A stretch of DNA of 64,000 bases from assembly GCF_025562715.2 (NCBI RefSeq), contig NZ_JAPFCC010000001.1, positions 310,001-374,000 of the forward strand. Reading direction: 5' to 3'. The DNA comes from Endozoicomonas gorgoniicola. GTDB taxonomy: Bacteria; Pseudomonadota; Gammaproteobacteria; Pseudomonadales; Endozoicomonadaceae. The stretch's first letter is position 1; each line of letters begins with the position of its first letter. Of this stretch, positions 52,281-60,020 are shown piece by piece. The translations under genes and the position numbers were made by a program. The notes beneath the pieces are model-generated. The model ran no database searches. It saw only the letters and a program-made list of their open reading frames with translations, and was not told the origin of the DNA.

Positions 52281-52971
52281 GCCTGTGCAGGGTTCTGGCT
52301 CTGGCCGGAGCGCTGACCAGAATGAAAGTGCAGAACAGCAACAAAACTACCGCTACGCCATCAATACCCTGTTTACACTGCTTGAAGATGCCTACCCATT
52401 AAAGTTTAAGCGGGCATTTTCAACCGAAGAAGATCTGAACCGGGCCAAGCGGGTCTGGTTTCAGTCTCTTAAGGAATTTCATCCCCGGCGGATTGTTAAG
52501 GCGGCGCAGAAAGCGCTGGATACCAGTAAGTTCTTCCCTGACCTCAGTGATATCCGTGAGCTGTGCAAGCTGCGCTATGACGAGGTGGGTTTGAAGGAAC
52601 CTCTGCAGGCGTATTATGAAGCCTGTTATGCGCCGGTTCAGACCCGCGATTATCACTGGTCGCACATTGCCGTTTATCTGGCGGCAAAGCAGACAGGCTG
52701 GATGACGTTGCGCAGTGAAGAGCAGCGTATCGCCCTGCCGATTTTCGAGCGCAATTACGAAATCATCTGCAACCGTGTGCTGGATGGTGAAGACCTTGAA
52801 GCGGATATCCTGCAGGGCCTGGAAGACAGTCGCAGCAAAGAGGCCGTTCGGCTGGCGGATGAGCAGGCTGAACAGGTATTGCGGCAGCAGATGGAAAAGC
52901 AGGGAATTGATCCGGATGCAGGGCGAGACGCATTTATCAGAATGCGTGACCAGCTGCTCAGGAATAAATAA
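52180..52971 (+). CDS. Replication protein P-like helicase loader
   Basis: The GTG start at 52180 has GGAG five bases upstream and lies inside the DnaT-domain gene. The 263-aa protein has a disordered Ser/Thr/Gln-rich start (1-50), then a helical domain resembling phage P-type replication proteins (INTLFTLLEDAYPLKFKRAF, RAKRVWFQSLKEFHPRRIVK, FFPDLSDIRELCK). Phage P proteins recruit the host DnaB helicase. As no other phage genes are around, this is a domesticated chromosomal pair with DnaT, seen also in related marine bacteria as far as I recall. The C terminus is acidic helix. Confidence 0.75.
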   Translation: MKQGRELIDQQLKSLQTPAGQTAYSSTSTTPTTEPVQGSGSGRSADQNESAEQQQNYRYAINTLFTLLEDAYPLKFKRAFSTEEDLNRAKRVWFQSLKEFHPRRIVKAAQKALDTSKFFPDLSDIRELCKLRYDEVGLKEPLQAYYEACYAPVQTRDYHWSHIAVYLAAKQTGWMTLRSEEQRIALPIFERNYEIICNRVLDGEDLEADILQGLEDSRSKEAVRLADEQAEQVLRQQMEKQGIDPDAGRDAFIRMRDQLLRNK

Positions 52972-52995
52972 CGTAACCGGGCATCACAGACACCC

Positions 52996-53652
52996 TCATC
53001 CAATATCAATAAAAAAGTTTTTGCAATCATGGGTTGCCTGGCCGCTGTTGTCGGTCATTCTCAGGAATCTCATTTCGCCATCAAACAGTTTCTGGCACCA
53101 TTGATTTGCAGGTTCCTGCATATTCCAACCGCTGCATATTTCCTTGCCTGCAATCGACCAGCGACTTGACTGCATTATTGCCATTGGTCCGTACATGTTC
53201 AGCTTGCAATGTATATTAAACCACGGATCGCATACCCAGATATCTTCATCTTTGTACTGGTAAAATTCTTTCAATGCTAACTTATTTTTCAATTCGGATT
53301 CATTTGCCAGCACCAGGAACGTATGAAATTCATGACGCACCAACCATATATTTGGAACCTTCAAAGCCCTGCCGTACTGGAGGGCAATACAGGTGTATTC
53401 ATGACAGTCACCCGCCCTCTCCTCAGGAGAGTATGAGTCTAAAAGCCTGCATGCATCATAATTCAGATGTTTTCGTAAATCACATATCGCGTTATAAGCC
53501 TTATGAACATTGGCAAGACGTCTTTGTTTTCTCTCTGGAGAGGCCAACCCATATTCCAATGAGAAGGTTTTATTACCTGTTTTTAATGACACCTTAAAAA
53601 ATTGTCGGGCATAATTCATCATCTGGTGTGAATTTGTCATTTGATCATTCAT
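52996..53652 (-). CDS. Papain/transglutaminase-fold cysteine hydrolase candidate
   Basis: The 218-aa protein has a plausible Cys-His-Asp triad in the right order and spacing for the papain-like/transglutaminase superfamily: C83 in AGDCHEYTCIAL, H110 in RHEFHTFLVL and D142 in WVCDPWFN. The D-P-W after the strand and the G-x-C helix start are typical of YopT- and PMT-C3-type toxin domains. No signal peptide. Possible substrates cannot be told; protease, deamidase or transglutaminase are all open. It lies between the replication pair and mrp, on the opposite strand. The triad is seen; the fold is inferred. Confidence 0.55.
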   Translation of the reverse strand: MNDQMTNSHQMMNYARQFFKVSLKTGNKTFSLEYGLASPERKQRRLANVHKAYNAICDLRKHLNYDACRLLDSYSPEERAGDCHEYTCIALQYGRALKVPNIWLVRHEFHTFLVLANESELKNKLALKEFYQYKDEDIWVCDPWFNIHCKLNMYGPMAIMQSSRWSIAGKEICSGWNMQEPANQWCQKLFDGEMRFLRMTDNSGQATHDCKNFFIDIG

Positions 53653-53801
53653 AAATGTGTCAGTCTCTCTGGTCAGTCACCCTGTCATTCTTCTATCACA
53701 GAGCCATTTATCCGTTAGAGTTTCCTGCTAATCCAGTGCTATTTGTTACTAAATTTGGTAATAATGCACACCTTATACGATTTCTCTGGAGTCAGGTGTT
53801 T

Positions 53802-54896
53802 ATGAGTTCTCCCAGTCGTGCTGTGATTGAAACTGCGATCCAGTCTTACCAGGATCCTTATTTAAAACAGGATCTACTCTCTGCCGGTTGTGTGAAATCC
53901 CTTGAGATTGACGGGGGAAAAGTTCAGCTCTCCGTCGAGCTGGGCTATCCGGCAGACGGCTTGGTCAATGGTGTGGCGGAACTGCTGCGTACCAAAATCA
54001 ATAATGTTGACGGCGTTGAAGGCTGTAGTGTCAGCGTCAGCTGGCGTGTTGCCTCTGCACCGGTTCAGGGAGAGCTGGAAGCCTTTTCCAATGTGAAAAA
54101 TATTATTGCTGTGGCTTCCGGCAAAGGCGGCGTGGGTAAGTCTACGACGGCGGCTAACCTGGCACTGGCGTTGGCGGCTGAAGGTGCCAGAGTGGGTATT
54201 CTTGATGCCGATATTTACGGCCCAAGTGTTGGAATGATGCTGGGTATTGCCGATGGCACCCGGCCTGAAGTGAAGAATGAAAAATTCTTTATACCGATTC
54301 AGGCTCATGGTCTGGAGGCTATGTCTATGGCGTTCCTGATTACTGAAGATACACCGGTGGTCTGGCGTGGTCCCATGGTGAGTGGCGCTTTGCAGCAGTT
54401 GTTGACCCAGACCGTGTGGAACAACCTGGATTACCTGGTGATTGATATGCCACCGGGTACCGGCGATATTCAGCTGACACTGGCGCAGAAGGTTCCTGTT
54501 ACCGGCAGTGTGGTGGTGACCACGCCTCAGGATCTTGCTCTGATCGATGCTAAAAAAGGTATCGAGATGTTTAACAAGGTCAACATTCCGGTGTTGGGCG
54601 TGGTTGAGAATATGGCAGTCCATATCTGTTCCAACTGCGGTCACAGTGAGCATCTGTTTGGTGAAGGCGGTGGCACTCGTATTGCCGAACAGTTCGGCGT
54701 CGATCTGCTGGGCGCACTGCCTCTGTCCATGATGATTCGTGAACAGGTCGATAGCGGCACGCCAACGGTGGTTGCTGAGCCGGATTCCCAGATCACTATG
54801 ATCTACAGGGATATGGCGCGCAGGGTGGCCGCAGAACTGTCCCTGAAGAACAGTCAGGCTGCAGCCGCACCAACTATCTCGTTCTCAGACGATTAA
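53802..54896 (+). CDS. mrp: Mrp/ApbC-family iron-sulfur cluster carrier ATPase
   Basis: Mrp transfers Fe-S clusters to apoproteins. The 364-aa protein has an N-terminal DUF59/MIP18 domain (about 5-80) and a deviant Walker A SGKGGVGKST (about 107-116). DADIYGPS and IDMPPGTGDIQLTL (Walker B) follow, and a CxxC cluster-binding motif (HICSNCGHSEHLFG, about 270). ATG 53802 (MSSPSRAVIE) matches homologues; the frame upstream to 53655 is not needed. Its stop overlaps the convergent quinone-reductase stop by four bases. Confidence 0.95.
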   Translation: MSSPSRAVIETAIQSYQDPYLKQDLLSAGCVKSLEIDGGKVQLSVELGYPADGLVNGVAELLRTKINNVDGVEGCSVSVSWRVASAPVQGELEAFSNVKNIIAVASGKGGVGKSTTAANLALALAAEGARVGILDADIYGPSVGMMLGIADGTRPEVKNEKFFIPIQAHGLEAMSMAFLITEDTPVVWRGPMVSGALQQLLTQTVWNNLDYLVIDMPPGTGDIQLTLAQKVPVTGSVVVTTPQDLALIDAKKGIEMFNKVNIPVLGVVENMAVHICSNCGHSEHLFGEGGGTRIAEQFGVDLLGALPLSMMIREQVDSGTPTVVAEPDSQITMIYRDMARRVAAELSLKNSQAAAAPTISFSDD

Positions 54897-55486
54897 CGAC
54901 TGAGCAGTTTCGGGAGTCTGGTTTTTACTTTCTGTAAAAACTGCTCCCGCTGCTGTTGGGTATTCTTGTCCATTCTGTACAGTGCCAGCCAGTGGAACCG
55001 ACGAAAGCGGGTACACGCCCGGAGACTGAGCTTCAGCATCTTTCTGGGTGGATTTCCGATCAGTTTCATGCGCCACCAGGACGAACCCTGAGTGGTAATC
55101 ACCACAACGGTTCGTATCTTTGTCAGCCCCGGTTCTACGACACCGCCATTAAACTTTGCTGCAATGCCCGGCAGCCAGACCCTGTCCAGCCAGCCTTTAA
55201 GAATAGCGGGTGGTCCCGACCACCAGGTGGGATAGACCAGCACCAGGGCTTCAGCCCAGCGCAGTCGGCAGACTTCCTGCTCAATGCCAGTGGTGTTATC
55301 GCTGGTTGTATAGCGCAGGCGCTCATCCTTGCTCATGGCTGCAGTAAAGTTCTCCTGATACAGATCCAGCACATTAACCTCATGGCCAGCTTCTTTCAGG
55401 GTGCTTTCTACCTGCGCTTTAATGGCAGCGTTAAAGCTTTCAGGGTTCGGGTGGGCGTATACCACCAGTGTCTTCTTTGGTGTCAT
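54893..55486 (-). CDS. Flavodoxin-fold NAD(P)H:quinone reductase
   Basis: The 197-aa protein has the family's opening LVVYAHPNPESFNAAIK (FMN/FAD phosphate contact), then ALVLVYPTWWSGPPAILKGW and DRVWLPGIA, as in DT-diaphorase/KefF-type NAD(P)H dehydrogenases. These cytoplasmic flavoproteins carry out two-electron reduction of quinones to limit oxidative stress. No kefC partner is adjacent. It is close to the dCMP deaminase gene (28 bp) in the same direction, so the two may be co-transcribed. Confidence 0.88.
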   Translation of the reverse strand: MTPKKTLVVYAHPNPESFNAAIKAQVESTLKEAGHEVNVLDLYQENFTAAMSKDERLRYTTSDNTTGIEQEVCRLRWAEALVLVYPTWWSGPPAILKGWLDRVWLPGIAAKFNGGVVEPGLTKIRTVVVITTQGSSWWRMKLIGNPPRKMLKLSLRACTRFRRFHWLALYRMDKNTQQQREQFLQKVKTRLPKLLSR

Positions 55487-55514
55487 TTTTTAAATTCGGT
55501 ATGAACCCGGTGAA

Positions 55515-55940
55515 TCAGCTAAGGGGAATCTGCTCAATGGTCACACCATTTTCACGGCAGAACTGGGAGAGTTCTTCCTGAGGATTACGGTCGTACTGTT
55601 CGTCATAAACAATGCGTTTAATGCCAGCAGCCAGCAGGTTCTTGGTACACTGGTCACAGGGGCTGTGGGTGACATAGGCGGTTGCCCCTTCAATAGCAGT
55701 GCCGCAGCGGGCAGCCCAGATCACCGCATTCAGTTCTGCATGGATTTCGTGACGCAGTGACCAGTAATGGTGCTCTTCATAGTCGGCTTCATTGCAGTTG
55801 ATGTAGCCAGACGGTGTGCCATTCACTCCGGTAGACAGTACCCGCCCGTCTTTCACCAGCAGACAGCCTACCTGCAGGCGCACACACTTTGACAGTTTGG
55901 ACAGCGATCGTGCCATCTCAAGATAAACAGTATCACTCAT
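55515..55940 (-). CDS. Deoxycytidylate (dCMP) deaminase
   Basis: A zinc-dependent deaminase making dUMP for thymidylate synthesis, or a ComEB-type relative. HAELNA provides the zinc-binding His and catalytic Glu, and SPCDQCTKNL the two Cys ligands. The start at ATG 55940 (MSDTVYLEMA) fits the family; an upstream ATG at 55973 adds 11 residues. The product is 141 aa. RLQVGCLLVKDGRVLSTGVN and NGTPSGYINCNE are also characteristic. Gene order mrp, reductase, deaminase has no clear functional link. Confidence 0.9.
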   Translation of the reverse strand: MSDTVYLEMARSLSKLSKCVRLQVGCLLVKDGRVLSTGVNGTPSGYINCNEADYEEHHYWSLRHEIHAELNAVIWAARCGTAIEGATAYVTHSPCDQCTKNLLAAGIKRIVYDEQYDRNPQEELSQFCRENGVTIEQIPLS

Positions 55941-56158
55941 AAACAGATCTGGTTTGAATAATCGGTGGATCACCGTACTTTAGCAGCATTAAAGACGACA
56001 CATAAGGCTTTGCTGACAGGCAGGCTCCGTTAAGGTCGATCATTCAGCAAGAAGCAGACCAGTTCGGGGTGAGTTATATTGATCCAGGTCACAATAGTGG
56101 TTTCCAGAAATCGTCCATACTGTAGTCACACCCAGACGCTTAAGCAGGAGGCCAAGCC

Positions 56159-56647
56159 ATGAATCAGGACTATTCTCTGCAGTCTGTCACCGCTGCGCAG
56201 ATCATGACTCATAAGGTGATTAGTGTTCCCTACGACTGGACGGTTGACCGTCTGGCAAGGTTTTTTACCGACAAGGGGATTTCAGGTGCGCCGGTTGTTG
56301 ATGAATCCCGTCGTCTGGTAGGCGTGGTAACCTTGTCAGATATTGTGCGTCAGGCAGGCAGCGGCCTGGTGGATATGAAGTGTCGTGATGAAGATTTCTA
56401 CAGTTCTATGCTGGACGCTGAGCTGTCGGAAGAAGATATGCAGTCTTTCCATGAAAGTATCGACCAGAGTGTTCTGGTTAACGACATAATGACCCCAATG
56501 GTGTTTGAGGTGGAGCCAGATACTCCGCTGGTGAAAGTGGCAGAAGCCATGGTAAGAGGCAGGATTCACCGGGTTCTGGTGACGGAAGGCCGAAAGCTGA
56601 AAGGCATTATCAGTGTGCTGGATATTCTGAAGGTAATGACCGACTGA
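56159..56647 (+). CDS. Tandem CBS-domain protein
   Basis: The 162-aa protein consists of two CBS domains (about 10-65 and 100-160), recognisable by AAQIMTHKVISVPYDWTVDR, GAPVVDESRRLVGVVTLSDI, VNDIMTPMVFEVEPDTPLVK and RVLVTEGRKLKGIISVLDIL. Stand-alone CBS pairs bind adenine nucleotides and modulate partner proteins. An AGGAGG site precedes the ATG. Partner unknown. Confidence 0.92.
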   Translation: MNQDYSLQSVTAAQIMTHKVISVPYDWTVDRLARFFTDKGISGAPVVDESRRLVGVVTLSDIVRQAGSGLVDMKCRDEDFYSSMLDAELSEEDMQSFHESIDQSVLVNDIMTPMVFEVEPDTPLVKVAEAMVRGRIHRVLVTEGRKLKGIISVLDILKVMTD

Positions 56648-56690
56648 AGAAGGGGGCTTTACCACTTGAAAAATTGCTTTAAGGTGACTT

Positions 56691-56724
56691 TCTGTTTTAT
56701 GAGACCAAGGTGTCATAAAACAGA
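56691..56724 (+). terminator. Hairpin after the CBS gene
   Basis: TCTGTTTTATGA at 56691-56702 pairs with TCATAAAACAGA at 56713-56724, a 12-bp AT-rich stem without a T-tract. Possible terminator or a binding palindrome. Confidence 0.45.
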
Positions 56725-56861
56725 GATTCGCGTGTTCTCTAACAAAGGCTACTCGTTGGGTTAACTCGTTGGGTTAATAGTTAGTGGCGAGTAATACTGA
56801 GGGTTGGAAAAATGTAAGATTAATATAGACTTCACTGCAATAAAGAATAAGTAACTTTTTT

Positions 56862-57869
56862 ATGTTTGTTTTTCATCGATGCTGTTTGGTGTTACTGTTT
56901 TTTTTATTATTAAGTGACAGCCCGGCGTATGGCTATGAAAAAAGGATATGTAAACATTTGATAATGCGGTGCAGTACTGAACGCTGTCATTCGAACAACA
57001 TCAATACAAAACCTGAACTGGAAATAGTTCCTCATAATATTACTCCTCACCTTTATTTTGATTCTATTCCTGCTGATATTGACACTGATTACAGAATCGA
57101 TAACATCCCGGCTTGCATATCACTTGCTCTACACCTGCAGTCTTTAGCAAACGAGCAAACCAGTCCCAGGCTAAGGATCTTTAGCCCCGAGCAACATCTT
57201 CTTCGGGTCGTTTTCCCTGAGGTGACTGGTTCTTTTTATAGCGGAGTTGAATTGTGTCTGCGTAATCAGAGAGGCGAATTCGTTGATTTTGACTTTCAGG
57301 ATACTCATTCTGATACGTTTGCCACTGTTGCTACTATTTCGCATTATGGTCGAATCGCTGTTACAGTTTTCAACCACGAGGTACTGTCTTTCATTGATGA
57401 GGCCTTATCCTCCGGTGTGGCAATGGATAGTCAGGTATATCAAGCTTCCGGGGGGCGTTGGTTACGAACTCCTGGCTCAAATGGTCTCACGCTTTGGGAA
57501 CTGGAACGCTTAGAAAATCTGAGGGTTACGGTCACCCCTCTCAGAGATGTGGCTTTCAATAACATACCGGCTCCTCCGTTAACAGAACATTCAGTAGCGC
57601 GAATGCCGCTACCTTTTGCTGATGAATCCAGAATTATACCTTTTATAAACCGGGAGCCCCTTTCAGGTAGTTCTTTTACATACAGTCAGATGGGATTATT
57701 AAGTACCGTTCAGGATGATCAAGAAGAGCAGGAAGAGCAGGAAGAGCAGGAAGAGCAAGACCAGGATCTGGAAAGTGAAATGAGTAACCCGCAGGATGGC
57801 TACGGGTTGCTCTTTTTTTGCATTTGCACTGTTTTGAGTGCTTTTATTCTTTACTACTCATGGTGGTAA
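56862..57869 (+). CDS. Secreted, C-terminally anchored protein of unknown function
   Basis: A 335-aa protein with a signal peptide (MFVFHRCCLVLLFFLLLSDS), an extracytoplasmic domain of about 250 residues, an acidic Glu/Gln run (EEQEEQEEQEEQ, about 285-298) and a single C-terminal hydrophobic helix (LLFFCICTVLSAFILYYSWW). The plan of signal, domain, low-complexity stalk and membrane helix matches the alternative form of the gene at 36026. The stalk is coded by a GAAGAGCAG microsatellite of about four units at 57724-57759. No family recognised. The protein is probably displayed on or in the envelope. Confidence 0.7.
   Translation: MFVFHRCCLVLLFFLLLSDSPAYGYEKRICKHLIMRCSTERCHSNNINTKPELEIVPHNITPHLYFDSIPADIDTDYRIDNIPACISLALHLQSLANEQTSPRLRIFSPEQHLLRVVFPEVTGSFYSGVELCLRNQRGEFVDFDFQDTHSDTFATVATISHYGRIAVTVFNHEVLSFIDEALSSGVAMDSQVYQASGGRWLRTPGSNGLTLWELERLENLRVTVTPLRDVAFNNIPAPPLTEHSVARMPLPFADESRIIPFINREPLSGSSFTYSQMGLLSTVQDDQEEQEEQEEQEEQDQDLESEMSNPQDGYGLLFFCICTVLSAFILYYSWW
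57724..57759 (+). repeat. GAAGAGCAG microsatellite, about four units
   Basis: Nine-base units in frame encode the EEQ run in the stalk of the secreted protein. Because units are a multiple of three, slippage would change stalk length without breaking the gene. Confidence 0.8.
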
Positions 57870-57951
57870 CTGAAGACCGTTGACGAAGTCATATTCCGAT
57901 CTGTCTGATGAGATTGTCAGGCAAATTCGTGGATGCAAGCCCGGTTTTATC

Positions 57952-58554
57952 TTATCTCTGAGTAACTCTAATCACTGCCCTGCGGTTTTCCCGCCGCATT
58001 ACCTCCGTTTCATTGCCCCTTACGGGTTCACTTTCACCTCTGCCCAGGGTTTTAATATGTTCTTCTGGTACGCCGTGATTTATCAGCCAGTTTTTTATGG
58101 CCATAGCCCGACGTTCTGAGAGATCCTGATTGAAAGTTCTAGTGCCAATGGCGCAGGCATGACCCGTAATAATAATACGACTATCATCGCTTATCTGCGT
58201 CAAAAGCTCATTTAGCTTTTGCTCACCCATCGCCTGTACAGCCGTCGAATTAAAGGCGAAGTACAGAGTGTCCAGACTATCCTGGTTGGGTATCTCAAAC
58301 ACGTCGTCTGTAACCGGGTCAGCCAGGGCGCATGCGGTTCCGGAAATTACTGCGCCGGTAACAAAAGCTGCACCACCGGTAGCCCAGCTATAGGCCGCAG
58401 CCGGAACACCTAACACAGCCCCCCCTTTAGCGGCACAGACAGCCCAGTGCTGGGAAGGTGCAGAAGTGTGTTGCTGGTTTGAGGTTGAGGCGCAGCCCGT
58501 TGTGAACAGCAGGGCAAGTATGATGGCGCTGAGCTTCAGCTTCCTGATTGTCAT
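57952..58554 (-). CDS. OmpA-family outer-membrane lipoprotein
   Basis: A signal peptide ending in the lipobox LFTTGC (Cys20 lipidated), a Gly/Ala-rich hydrophobic region (about 40-75), and an OmpA C-terminal peptidoglycan-binding domain (about 92-200). That domain has DTLYFAFNSTAVQAMGEQ, IITGHACAIGTRTFNQDLSE and RRAMAIKNWLINHGVPEEHI. The Asp and Arg that bind diaminopimelate are in place. It would anchor the outer membrane to the cell wall, like Pal or YiaD. Stand-alone gene. Confidence 0.92.
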   Translation of the reverse strand: MTIRKLKLSAIILALLFTTGCASTSNQQHTSAPSQHWAVCAAKGGAVLGVPAAAYSWATGGAAFVTGAVISGTACALADPVTDDVFEIPNQDSLDTLYFAFNSTAVQAMGEQKLNELLTQISDDSRIIITGHACAIGTRTFNQDLSERRAMAIKNWLINHGVPEEHIKTLGRGESEPVRGNETEVMRRENRRAVIRVTQR

Positions 58555-58832
58555 GGTACTTCTCCATCCATGGTTTTATGTCGTGACACCTGTGAGCGGA
58601 AAACGCTTCTGGTGCTTTTGAGGAGAGTATAGGCGCGGGGTTTCTGGCGGTGGAAAAGGGGTGTTTTGCCAGCAAATGAAAGGGAAGGCAGGCAAACTTT
58701 CCGGACGATGCTGGATTTTTGACTTACTCAGAGAATATTGATGGCGAATCTGAGCTAGGCTTTACCGATATCCTTAATGAATTCTGCTGAAAACTGACCA
58801 GACTGCGTGCTTGCCTATAAATAGAGGTAAAA

Positions 58833-59612
58833 ATGCTAACTCTTGAGAGTCTGACCCACCCCTCTAATGTTCTCCAGCTGACCAATCCTGGCAGCTTTCT
58901 CAATACCACCATGATGGCCGGAGCCTGTTTCACGCCCAAGAGTTGGTGTTCCGATAGCCCCGGACCTTCAGATGCTGTTTTGGTGGATGTTGAACCTTCT
59001 TATTTTTCCGGCTATGTGTTTCGTGGCGATGCCAGACCGCCGATGCTTATTTTTGATCGGGGTTTTGAGTTGCAGATCACTTCGGGAAGTGAGATGACTC
59101 ATGTGAAGAAAACGATAGGCGCCAAGGGTGGAATTACCGATCATTATGGTATTTCAACCAGTATTTGTGCCCACGTTTGTACCAGCTACAGTACTCGAGC
59201 TTCACGTAACGCTCCTTTTCCCTCGTACGGCAATTCAGGCTTTGTTTATCTTATTGACGCTAATGGCTTCAAGGGATTTGCCATACCTTCACCCAGACCG
59301 TGGGAACCAATTGTTGTGCAGTACCCTGTTTTAAGAGATATTTTTGAAGTCAATTTTCCGAGTTACATTCCCGGGTGTTACATTGTTGGTATAGTGTGGG
59401 CGATGGGGACGCAAGTGAATGGGATTGATAACTGTCACGGTGCGTGGCCCCATACCCTCACCCGCCTCTGGCTGGCGGTCAACCCAAATTTTGAAAAAAA
59501 TTTGTATCTGACAGACAAAGTCATGAAGGGAATGGACGCAGCCAAATATGTGGTGCGGCAGTTCAATGATCAACAGGTACCCGCCCTGTTAGGCATGGCA
59601 AAATCATCGTAA
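58833..59612 (+). CDS. ADP-ribosyltransferase-like toxin, copy 2
   Basis: The 259-aa paralogue of the protein at 19058 aligns along its entire length. The catalytic pattern is more canonical here: FRGDARPPMLIFDRGF (R64, D66 and the RPP of pertussis S1), HYGISTSICAHVC (STS at 108-110), NSGFVYLIDANGFKGFA, and FEVNFPSYIPG with E172 six residues before Ile-Pro. A pyrimidine-rich loop (CHGAW) precedes a conserved RLWLAVNPNF. No signal peptide and no B-subunit gene nearby, so it is not a classical AB5 toxin; injection by a secretion system is a better guess. Transferase activity and target are unknown. Confidence 0.75.
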   Translation: MLTLESLTHPSNVLQLTNPGSFLNTTMMAGACFTPKSWCSDSPGPSDAVLVDVEPSYFSGYVFRGDARPPMLIFDRGFELQITSGSEMTHVKKTIGAKGGITDHYGISTSICAHVCTSYSTRASRNAPFPSYGNSGFVYLIDANGFKGFAIPSPRPWEPIVVQYPVLRDIFEVNFPSYIPGCYIVGIVWAMGTQVNGIDNCHGAWPHTLTRLWLAVNPNFEKNLYLTDKVMKGMDAAKYVVRQFNDQQVPALLGMAKSS

Positions 59613-59624
59613 ACCCACTGTTTG

Positions 59625-59654
59625 TGGTGGATTCCCACTTTCGTGGGAATGACA
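59625..59654. repeat. REP-type palindrome after the second ADP-ribosyltransferase gene
   Basis: TGGTGGATTCCCACTTTCGT continues as a hairpin (ATTCCCAC paired with GTGGGAAT). It is the same element type as the left half of 18613-18675. It begins 13 bp after the stop codon and may act as a transcript end. Confidence 0.75.
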
Positions 59655-59686
59655 AAGGTTTGGTAAATTTTCTATTGCCGCTTCCC

Positions 59687-59989
59687 TTAGGTGAGCCTGA
59701 TAAACTCACGCCCTTTGCCTGTCAGAAAATACCCTCTCCCATCAGAAACAGGCGCTTCTTTAACCAGCTGATAACGGGTATTTTTTGCTGCAAGGCGGCT
59801 ACCTGTGAGTTTTCGCAGGGCAGACTGAATATTTCTCTCATCGTATCCTGTTACTTCAACCAACTGGTCGCAGGTTATCCCTTCCCGATCAACAATATGC
59901 CTGAAGAGAACGAAGTCCTTCAGGCTCATTGAATTGAATGCAAGGGCAAATGTATTGAGGCTCTGTAAGGAAATTATATTATTAATCAT
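59687..59989 (-). CDS. Small winged-helix DNA-binding protein
   Basis: The 100-aa protein reads SLKDFVLFRHIVDREGITCD, then QLVEVTGYDERNIQSALRKL and a wing (RYQLVKEAPVSDGRGYFLTG), the pattern of a MarR/LexA-like winged helix. An alternative start at Met21 (MSLKDF) would give 80 aa. It may be a transcription regulator; neighbours are the second ADP-ribosyltransferase gene and galU. Target unknown. Confidence 0.65.
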   Translation of the reverse strand: MINNIISLQSLNTFALAFNSMSLKDFVLFRHIVDREGITCDQLVEVTGYDERNIQSALRKLTGSRLAAKNTRYQLVKEAPVSDGRGYFLTGKGREFIRLT

Positions 59990-60020
59990 TTTTATGGATT
60001 ACATTTTCTTTCTAGCACTT

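Noticed and set aside
53874..54653. 259-codon frame opposite mrp
   Set aside because: Shadow of a confidently identified gene.
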